NCBI GenBank assembly: GCA_013289785.1
Contig: JABCZE010000141.1
Coordinates: 1 to 5,361, forward strand
DNA from: Vulcanimicrobiota bacterium
GTDB taxonomy: Bacteria > Vulcanimicrobiota > Vulcanimicrobiia > Vulcanimicrobiales > Vulcanimicrobiaceae
Direction of reading: 5' to 3'
Length of the DNA: 5,361 nucleotides
Shown here: piece by piece, positions 1 to 4,791 of the stretch
Numbering within the stretch: the stretch's first letter is position 1
Layout: each line of letters starts with the position of its first letter
Translations under genes and position numbers: made by a program
Notes under the pieces: model-generated
Told to the model about the DNA's origin: nothing
Databases searched by the model: none
The model's input: the letters and a program-made list of their open reading frames with translations, nothing else

Positions 1-73
1 CGGCGTAGAACGCGACAAATACCGTCGCTGCTACCCCGACGAATATCGCGCCCGGTACGAGTGCGCTTACCAT
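1..73 (-). CDS. tadB: TadB-like inner-membrane pilus platform protein, N-terminal fragment (cut by window edge)
   Basis: Only the first 24 codons are in the window; the rest lies beyond base 1. The visible protein begins MVSALVPGAIFVGVAATVFV and continues AFYA, a single hydrophobic stretch suited to a first membrane segment. The ATG at 73-71 overlaps the end of the upstream ATPase gene (stop TAA at 69-67) by 7 nt in another frame, so translational coupling is likely; no strong Shine-Dalgarno is visible. In Tad loci the gene directly after cpaF/tadA is normally tadB, an inner-membrane platform protein that works with TadC and the motor ATPase. The identity rests on position and the hydrophobic N-terminus, not on a recognised domain, so another membrane protein is possible. 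Confidence 0.7.
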   Translation of the reverse strand, partial: MVSALVPGAIFVGVAATVFVAFYA

Positions 74-2100
74 GTCGATAGCTGCTTGAGCTCGCTGAGC
101 CCACGCGGGTCGTAGGGAATTCCATACTCCTCAAACCGCTTGAGGCACATCGGCTGAACCCCGGTGTAAACGAAGTCGCCGATAACACGGTTCTCGGCAT
201 CAATGCCTTGTTGCGCAAAGCGCATGATCTCTTGCATCGTCACGACGTCGCTCTCCATGCCGACGACCTCGCTGACGCCGATTACCTTGCGAGTGCCGTC
301 GCGCAGGCGCGAGGTGTGGACCACAAGGTCGAGGGCACTGGAAATCTGCTCGCGGATCGCTCGGACGGGCAGGTCGTAACCGGCCATCATCACCAGCGTC
401 TCGATTCGAGAAATTGCGTCGCGCTGGCTGTTGGCGTGGATCGTCGTCAGCGATCCGTCGTGACCGGTGTTCATCGCCTGCAGCATGTCGAGAGCTTCGG
501 CGCCGCGGCACTCACCGATGACGACGCGATCCGGCCGCATGCGCAGCGCGTTGCGGAAAAGGTCGCGGATTCGGATTTCGCCCGTTCCTTCGATGTTGGG
601 CGGCCGGGATTCGAGCCGCACGACGTGCGACTGGTTGAGACGCAGTTCGGCTGCGTCTTCGATGGTAACGATGCGCTCCTGGTCGGGCAGAAAGGAGGAG
701 AGCACGTTGAGAAACGTCGTCTTTCCCGAGCCGGTGCCGCCGCTCACCAGGCAGTTGAGTCGAGCTTGGACGGCGGCGCGCAGGAAATCGAGCATCGCGG
801 GCGGCACGGCGCCGATGTTGATCAGGTCCTCGGCGGCCATGCGTTTTGTGCCGAACCGGCGGATCGTCATCGACGTTCCGTCGATCGCAATCGGTTCGAT
901 GATTGCGTTGACGCGCGAGCCGTCGGGCAGCCGGGCATCGACCATCGGCGAGGATTCGTCGATTCGCCGGCCGAGCGGCGTAATGATGCGCTCGATGATC
1001 AGGCGCAGTTGGCGGTCGCTGGTGAAGCGCTTCGTCGTTCGCTCGATCTTGCCGTGGCGCTCGACGTAGATCATGCTTGGGCCGTTGATCATAATTTCGG
1101 TGATCTCGGGATCCCGCATCAGATCTTCGAGCGGCCCAAGCCCGAGCGCTTCGTCGACGATCTCTTGCCGGAGCTCCGCGAGTTCTTCGGCGGATCCTTC
1201 GAATTTGCGGTCGCCGACCATTGAAGCGGCGATGCTCTCAATTTTCGAGCGCAGCTCGGCGAGCTTTGCGGCATCGCCGTGCGCCGAGCTTGCCGTTACG
1301 AGATCGAGCTGCCGCAGTAACGCGGCATGCACTTCCTGCTTGAACGCGTCCCGCTTGAGATCCGCGGCACTCGAGAGCGGGGTCGCCTGCCCGTTCGTGC
1401 TTGCGGTGTTCGCACGTCGCCCGGCCGATGGCTGCAGGTCCGGGAGCGCCTGCTCGCCCGGAAGCGACTCGATGTAGCGCTGCAACGTGGCGATACTCTT
1501 GCTATAGGTCCGATTCGTCGAGATTGGAATTTCGGCGATGAGTTTGCTGTCGAGCGCGCGCTCGATCTCGCTGCGTTGCACTAAAACGGGCTCGCTGCGA
1601 GTATTGGTTATCAAGTCGATGCGGCTGGCGGGAACGCCGAATCGCTTGAGGTCGGCGAGCATGGACTGCGCGCCCGCGACGCCCAAAAGCGTCGGCTCCA
1701 AGACGATGAAGAAGCGCCGGGCTCGCGAGACGAAAGGCCGAACGGCAACGGCAAAGGGCTGAGGCACGTCGATCAGGATCTCATCGAAGCCCCCCAGGTC
1801 GCCGACGCAGCTCTCGACGGTCGCTTCGTCGAGCGTGAATGCGGCGTCGTAACGGTCGGCGAGCTCGAAGATGGTAATCCCGTCAGTCCGCACCGACGCA
1901 ACCGAGGCTCCGTCGCGCTCGGCATCGAGGCTGCGAACCGCTTCGCAGAGTACGGCAACACTTCGGCTGCCGGACAGGTCGGCATCGACCAGCGCGACGC
2001 TATGCTTCTCGCGCATCGCCCGAGCCAGCTCGTAGCAAAGGGTCGTCGTGCCGGCGCCACCCTTTGCGCCGATGAAAACTGAGATTGGAAGACCGGTCAT
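67..2100 (-). CDS. cpaF: CpaE/TadZ-like ATPase fused to CpaF/TadA pilus-assembly motor ATPase
   Basis: This 677-aa cytoplasmic protein joins two Tad components. Residues 1 to about 215 form a MinD/ParA-like domain of the CpaE/TadZ type: P-loop GAKGGAGTTT at 11-20, VDAD at 38-41, and a Walker-B-like ILIDVP at 108-113. The signature Lys13 is present, but the usual GK(T/S) lysine is Thr18, and the receiver-like N-terminal domain of classical CpaE is absent. A Ser/Pro/Ala-rich linker (about 216-245) leads to a full-length CpaF/TadA secretion ATPase: helical N-terminal part (246-320), N-domain with GLGPLEDL near 320, Walker A GGTGSGKTT at 454-462, Asp box IEDAAEL at 480-486, Walker B VVIGE at 526-530, and His box with H547 and H555. 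The motor drives Flp polymerisation; TadZ-type proteins position Tad machinery. The ATG at 2100 lies 9 nt after the cpaB stop, with an in-frame stop just upstream, so it is the first available start. I see no convincing internal start at the junction. Both domain calls are firm. Confidence 0.95.
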   Translation of the reverse strand: MTGLPISVFIGAKGGAGTTTLCYELARAMREKHSVALVDADLSGSRSVAVLCEAVRSLDAERDGASVASVRTDGITIFELADRYDAAFTLDEATVESCVGDLGGFDEILIDVPQPFAVAVRPFVSRARRFFIVLEPTLLGVAGAQSMLADLKRFGVPASRIDLITNTRSEPVLVQRSEIERALDSKLIAEIPISTNRTYSKSIATLQRYIESLPGEQALPDLQPSAGRRANTASTNGQATPLSSAADLKRDAFKQEVHAALLRQLDLVTASSAHGDAAKLAELRSKIESIAASMVGDRKFEGSAEELAELRQEIVDEALGLGPLEDLMRDPEITEIMINGPSMIYVERHGKIERTTKRFTSDRQLRLIIERIITPLGRRIDESSPMVDARLPDGSRVNAIIEPIAIDGTSMTIRRFGTKRMAAEDLINIGAVPPAMLDFLRAAVQARLNCLVSGGTGSGKTTFLNVLSSFLPDQERIVTIEDAAELRLNQSHVVRLESRPPNIEGTGEIRIRDLFRNALRMRPDRVVIGECRGAEALDMLQAMNTGHDGSLTTIHANSQRDAISRIETLVMMAGYDLPVRAIREQISSALDLVVHTSRLRDGTRKVIGVSEVVGMESDVVTMQEIMRFAQQGIDAENRVIGDFVYTGVQPMCLKRFEEYGIPYDPRGLSELKQLSTW

Positions 2101-2109
2101 GCCGTCACG

Positions 2110-2979
2110 CTATTGGGCGCTGCTCGCGTCGACGATTTTGTCGCCGACGATTATTTCTACAGGATTCGGCAACGGGTGCATCACCGGCGCCGCGAGTGGC
2201 GCGGGCATGCTGGGCGCGGCCGGCCCAACGGCCGGTACCGCAACCGGCGCCGGCGGCGCTGCCGGACCCGATGCGGAGTTTCCGAGAAGCGTCAGCTCTT
2301 CGACCGGCTCTGACCGAATAGGTTCGCGCGGCGAACGCAGAGCCAGACGCAACGTCGAGTTCGCGTCCGCCCAGGCGAGCAGATCGGCCTGCTTGGGATT
2401 TACTTCCAGGGTTACGGTCGCGGCGGTCTGCTCATCGGGTCCGGGCGTTGCCACGGCATTCTCCAGGGTGGAACCGACGGCAAGGACGCGAATTCCGCGG
2501 AATATGGTTACCGCCTTTGGCGGCGGCCCACCCCCCGCTGCTTGCGAGGGCGGGATCGCGATCACGTCAACGCGGTCGCCGGGCAGAATCATGCCCGAGA
2601 CCCCTTTAACCCGGTCAACGGGGATGCTAACCGCGCGCATTCCGGGCTGAAGCCTGACCGGCAAGGCGAACGCGACGTTGCTTCCAATGTCGGAAGATGT
2701 TAGCTGCGCTCCTGCCGGGATGGTAACGAGCGCGAGCGAGCCGACAGCCTGATTCGGATTGCTCAGCGAGTCCGGTTCAAGCGAGGTTGCCGACCGCATC
2801 TCCGTGTGAAACATCGTATCGACGATGCGGGAGCGTGCGGCGATCTCTTGGGTCGCGATCAGAACCGGCCGTTGGGCGTTTTGAGGTGGTTTTACCGACG
2901 AAAGATACGTCAAGGTCAACCAGCCGGTGCCGACAGCCAAGATGATCGCGATGAGAAGGGTCGTGCGGCGAGTATTCAT
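2110..2979 (-). CDS. cpaB: Flp pilus assembly protein CpaB/RcpC
   Basis: A 289-aa inner-membrane-anchored periplasmic protein of Tad systems, thought to work with the secretin complex. A short basic N-terminus (MNTRRTT) precedes one membrane segment at about 8-26. A SAF-like domain follows (about 37-105: RPVLIATQEIAARSRI, later VTIPAGAQL). The RcpC/CpaB core includes GMRAVSIPVDRVKGVSGMIL at 113-132, then PGDRVDVIA, and TLEVNPKQADLLAWA at 190-204. The C-terminus (about 235-273) is a Pro/Ala-rich low-complexity stretch, ending with VEIIVGDK at 274-281. Length is within the family's range. The start ATG overlaps the cpaA stop by 1 nt (TGATG), and AAGGA at 2994-2990, inside the end of cpaA, lies 10 nt upstream. 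Coupled translation with cpaA is likely. Confidence 0.93.
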   Translation of the reverse strand: MNTRRTTLLIAIILAVGTGWLTLTYLSSVKPPQNAQRPVLIATQEIAARSRIVDTMFHTEMRSATSLEPDSLSNPNQAVGSLALVTIPAGAQLTSSDIGSNVAFALPVRLQPGMRAVSIPVDRVKGVSGMILPGDRVDVIAIPPSQAAGGGPPPKAVTIFRGIRVLAVGSTLENAVATPGPDEQTAATVTLEVNPKQADLLAWADANSTLRLALRSPREPIRSEPVEELTLLGNSASGPAAPPAPVAVPAVGPAAPSMPAPLAAPVMHPLPNPVEIIVGDKIVDASSAQ

Positions 2980-3494
2980 CAGATCGAAATCCTTAAGAAC
3001 GGAGCGATACTCTGCGAGAGGGCAACCAAAATCGCGCCGAGGGCAAAGGCCAGGGCGTAGGGGAGCTTTTCGCGCTTATCGGTCGCTATGCCTGGTGCGC
3101 CGGCCAGCGTCATGAAAACGGCACGCGACAGGCTAGCGCGGCCGCTGGCGCGAGCCAGCAGAAAGACCAGCGCGATGAGGCCGCCCGCGATCCCCGTGTA
3201 GAGCAGGAACGGGATGCAGAGCGGGTAGCTGAGCATGCCCGAGCCCGCAATCGCGAGCTTGATATCGCCGGCGCCGATGCCGCCCCGTGAGTAAAGCAGG
3301 TAGCCCCCCACGGTTAATGCGGCCATCACTCCCAAGGACTGCGCCAGCGACCCGAGGCCAAAGAACGCGTGCACGAGCACGGCCGTCAGGGCCAGCGAAC
3401 CGGTGATAGCGTTGGGAATCCGGCGCCACTGTAAATCGTAGTAGCTGGCGGCAAGACACGCGGCGAGAGTCAACCAAACAACGAGTAGCGGCAT
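2979..3494 (-). CDS. cpaA: Prepilin peptidase CpaA/TadV (GxGD aspartic protease)
   Basis: A 171-aa polytopic membrane peptidase expected to remove the Flp leader. The two aspartates of the type IV prepilin peptidase family are visible: D20 in YYDLQWRRIPN and D77 in the GIGAGDIKL motif. Hydrophobic segments occupy roughly 1-19, 30-48, 52-68, 85-113 and 143-165. It lacks the N-methyltransferase domain and zinc cysteines of PilD-type enzymes, as is usual for CpaA/TadV. The start at 3494 puts D20 at the usual distance from the N-terminus; an out-of-frame ATG sits 4 nt upstream (3498). No good Shine-Dalgarno is present (only AGAG), in contrast to flp. It follows flp after a 104-nt gap carrying a strong hairpin and overlaps cpaB by 1 nt. 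Confidence 0.95.
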   Translation of the reverse strand: MPLLVVWLTLAACLAASYYDLQWRRIPNAITGSLALTAVLVHAFFGLGSLAQSLGVMAALTVGGYLLYSRGGIGAGDIKLAIAGSGMLSYPLCIPFLLYTGIAGGLIALVFLLARASGRASLSRAVFMTLAGAPGIATDKREKLPYALAFALGAILVALSQSIAPFLRISI

Positions 3495-3520
3495 GCATCT
3501 CTGTGGGAGGCGGTATTCGG

Positions 3521-3583
3521 TGATAAATTATGTAAGAAGACAGTTGCAGGGCGCGATCGCCTCCAAGTTCTCGCGCCCGCAAC
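3521..3583 (-). terminator. Hairpin plus T-rich run between flp and cpaA (probable attenuator)
   Basis: On the minus strand, arm GTTGC+GGGCGCGA (3583-3571) pairs with TCGCGCCC+A-bulge+GCAAC after mirroring (3556-3543). This gives a 13-bp GC-rich stem with one unpaired base (3548) and a 14-nt loop (3557-3570). It begins 15 nt after the flp stop. The sequence beyond it on that strand starts TGTCTTCTTACATAATTTA: T-rich but not a clean U-tract. This could be a leaky terminator letting a fraction of transcripts continue into cpaA-cpaB-cpaEF, or a 3' stabiliser for a flp-only mRNA. Confidence 0.7.
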
Positions 3584-3598
3584 CTAAGGAAGTGTCGC

Positions 3599-3760
3599 TT
3601 AAACGGAGCCGGCGACGGTCGAGTAGAGCGACTTGAGGTTGGTACCGAGCGTGGTGACGCCAACCAGAGCGACCATGGCGATCAGGGCAACGAGCAGGCC
3701 ATATTCGACCATCGTTGCGCCTTCTTCGTCGCGGATCATCGATTTGAACGTGGTAACCAT
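3599..3760 (-). CDS. flp: Flp-family major pilin prepilin
   Basis: A 53-aa type IVb prepilin, the structural subunit of the Tad pilus. The start at ATG 3760 is chosen because AAGGAGA (3773-3767) lies 6 nt upstream; the open frame extends 9 codons further to 3787 but that ATG has no such site. The leader is 14 residues (MVTTFKSMIRDEEG), and the mature protein begins ATMVEYGLLVALIAMVALVG. Gly at -1, Glu at +5 and Tyr at +6 match the Flp motif. The mature subunit is 39 aa: one hydrophobic helix and a short tail TLGTNLKSLYSTVAGSV. The product would be processed by CpaA and assembled by the CpaF half of the downstream fusion. Its strong ribosome site and the hairpin after it fit a highly expressed structural gene. 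Confidence 0.96.
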   Translation of the reverse strand: MVTTFKSMIRDEEGATMVEYGLLVALIAMVALVGVTTLGTNLKSLYSTVAGSV

Positions 3761-3766
3761 TTTGTA

Positions 3767-3773
3767 TCTCCTT
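3767..3773 (-). promoter_or_regulatory. Ribosome binding site of flp (decides start at 3760)
   Basis: AAGGAGA on the minus strand, 6 nt before ATG 3760. It rules in the 53-aa form of the pilin over the 62-aa open frame. Confidence 0.9.
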
Positions 3774-3812
3774 GTAAGTCTATACATAGGTGAGTGAGTG
3801 ATGTACGTTACA

Positions 3813-3837
3813 AGGTTCCGTCTTTTAGACCGAACCT
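3813..3837 (-). promoter_or_regulatory. Imperfect inverted repeat/hairpin upstream of flp
   Basis: AGGTTC-G-GTC, loop TAAAA, GAC-G-GAACCT (minus strand): 9 pairs with one central mismatch and a 5-nt loop. It lies in the 102-nt gap between the exported-protein gene (stop at 3863) and flp (start at 3760). The sequence after it on the minus strand is TTGTAACGTACAT, not a U-tract, so a classical terminator is unlikely. Alternatives are an operator or an mRNA processing or stabilising structure. Only weak promoter matches are visible nearby (TTCACG, 17 bp, TAAAAG at 3853-3825; TATGTATAGA at 3788-3779), so I do not call a separate flp promoter. Confidence 0.45.
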
Positions 3838-3862
3838 GAAACGGCGTGAACGGGCTTGAATA

Positions 3863-4600
3863 CTACCAGATACCGCCAGGAAAGGTCTCGGACGGAACTT
3901 TGAGACCGTTGTTCGGCGCTTGCACCAGGAGCTGCGCGCTTGCCGAGATGACGCCTGGCGACGATGTCGCAAGGACGTGGATGAATGAATCACGCATGTA
4001 GTCGGGCGCAATCGGCACTATGGCTTGGAATTTCCCGTCCGGCTCGGCAGTCAGATTATGGCGGCTGAGCACTACGTTGGGGATGTCCGAGGAGAGCGTG
4101 GCGAGAAGCGTAATCATAACGGAAGCAGACGGCGGGGCCTGACCCGTGACGAGCAGCGCTTCTGCTCCCTCCAAGGGTGCAACGTTGAGAACGATCGTGC
4201 CGTGCATTTCGCCCCCCATTGCGTCTTGAGCTTGTCCAGCCTCACTGGCCGCCTGTAGATCTTGCGATGCTATAAGCTGCTGCTCTTGCCGAGCGAGATG
4301 TGTGATGTGATTGGCAAGTGCTTGTGAGACGTAGAGATCGTTCGAAACGTAACGCGGTGCGTCCGCAGTCACCTCGGTCCGATCGTTCACATCGTACAGG
4401 TTGTCGCCGGGGCGAATAACCAGCACGATTCCGGGACCGCTGAGTTGAAGTGCTCGAGTTGCGACGAGCCATTTATACGTGAGATTGGCTTCGCTAGCAA
4501 CGCGAGCGAGCGGAACTTGAGCAGCGCCCTGTGCCCCGGCTATAAGCGTGGGGGTCAGCGAGAGAACTGCAAAAAGAACCACCGTGTGTAAAGGCCGCAT
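3863..4600 (-). CDS. Exported protein of unknown function, stalk-domain-like N-terminal half, first gene of the pilus series
   Basis: I do not recognise a named family for this 245-aa protein. It has a clear signal peptide (MRPLHTVVLFAVLSLTPTLI, likely cleaved near AGAQG-A, residues 21-26). Residues about 38-103 resemble a single copper-amine-oxidase-N/stalk-type repeat: an LTYKW segment, GIVLVIRPGDNLYDVNDRTE at 57-76, then aromatic YVSNDLYVSQALANHI at 84-99. A Gln/Ala-rich helical linker spans about 104-130. Residues about 132-228 alternate hydrophobic residues like a beta-sandwich (VLNVAPLEGAEALLVTG, later FIHVLATSSPGVISASAQLL). The only Trp residues are W44 and the C-terminal W245, and there are no Cys. 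ATG 4600 is preceded by AAGGAGGT (4612-4605), and a good promoter lies at 4711-4683. It stands 102 nt ahead of flp in the same direction. A periplasmic or surface accessory role in pilus function is inference from position only. Confidence 0.85.
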   Translation of the reverse strand: MRPLHTVVLFAVLSLTPTLIAGAQGAAQVPLARVASEANLTYKWLVATRALQLSGPGIVLVIRPGDNLYDVNDRTEVTADAPRYVSNDLYVSQALANHITHLARQEQQLIASQDLQAASEAGQAQDAMGGEMHGTIVLNVAPLEGAEALLVTGQAPPSASVMITLLATLSSDIPNVVLSRHNLTAEPDGKFQAIVPIAPDYMRDSFIHVLATSSPGVISASAQLLVQAPNNGLKVPSETFPGGIW

Positions 4601-4604
4601 GCGA

Positions 4605-4612
4605 ACCTCCTT
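4605..4612 (-). promoter_or_regulatory. Ribosome binding site of the 245-aa exported protein
   Basis: AAGGAGGT on the minus strand, 4 nt before ATG 4600, nearly a full match to the anti-Shine-Dalgarno; it supports this start and strong translation. Confidence 0.85.
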
Positions 4613-4682
4613 GCTCCTGGTGCGGCTGTATCATGACATTGACATCGGCGGGTTGCAACAGAAGACTCTGCCGCTCCCTCAG

Positions 4683-4711
4683 ATTCTAACTCAACGTCGG
4701 CATCTTGTTAA
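4683..4711 (-). promoter_or_regulatory. Leftward sigma70-type promoter for the exported protein/pilus series
   Basis: Minus-strand -35 TTAACA (4711-4706, 5 of 6 to TTGACA), a 17-bp spacer, and -10 TAGAAT (4688-4683, 5 of 6 to TATAAT). Transcription would start near 4676, leaving a leader of roughly 75 nt before ATG 4600. It may serve the whole minus-strand series, with the hairpins around flp shaping relative output. The match assumes a consensus housekeeping sigma factor in this organism. Confidence 0.65.
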
Positions 4712-4731
4712 CGCATCAACGCGCGAAATCG

Positions 4732-4740
4732 TGCCATAAT
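4732..4740 (+). promoter_or_regulatory. Rightward extended -10 promoter for the cpaC-like gene
   Basis: TGC followed by CATAAT gives an extended -10 element (TGn plus 5 of 6 to TATAAT). No good -35 sits 16-18 bp upstream; the nearest candidate, TTGTTA at 4705-4710, is 24 bp away and overlaps the leftward -35. Transcription would begin near 4747, about 45 nt before ATG 4792. Confidence 0.45.
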
Positions 4741-4781
4741 GCTGCAAAGCGAGCGCCTATTGGACGCCCGCGTGTACCTAT

Positions 4782-4787
4782 GGAGGA
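4782..4787 (+). promoter_or_regulatory. Ribosome binding site of the cpaC-like gene
   Basis: GGAGGA, 4 nt before ATG 4792. An in-frame ATG at 4780 lies on top of this site and has no ribosome site of its own, so 4792 is preferred. Confidence 0.8.
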
Positions 4788-4791
4788 ATGC

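Noticed and set aside
208..1224. Long plus-strand open frame (338 aa) opposite the CpaF coding region.
   Set aside because: It is antisense to a gene with unmistakable motifs, shows no domain or signal of its own (His/Arg/Asp-rich composition typical of GC-rich shadow frames), and has no ribosome site.
2101..2112. cpaB and the ATPase fusion are in the same frame, separated only by TAG and three codons, so stop readthrough could give a CpaB-CpaE-CpaF product.
   Set aside because: Frame agreement is a one-in-three chance. CpaB's C-terminus should be periplasmic while the ATPases are cytoplasmic, so the product makes no topological sense.
2048..2650. Plus-strand open frame (200 aa) opposite cpaB.
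   Set aside because: Shadow of cpaB: low-complexity Gly/Ala/Ser/Arg protein without recognisable features.
3133..3663. Minus-strand open frame (176 aa) overlapping flp, the intergenic hairpin and cpaA.
   Set aside because: It runs out of frame through two confident genes and the hairpin; the Arg/Pro-rich product has no recognisable domain.
4639..4644. Perfect TTGACA on the plus strand as a second rightward -35.
   Set aside because: No -10-like hexamer occurs 15-19 bp downstream; the sequence arises from the TGACAT tandem.
4548..4739. Short plus-strand open frame (63 aa) in the divergent region.
   Set aside because: It starts inside the exported-protein gene on the opposite strand, has no ribosome site, and covers the leftward promoter.
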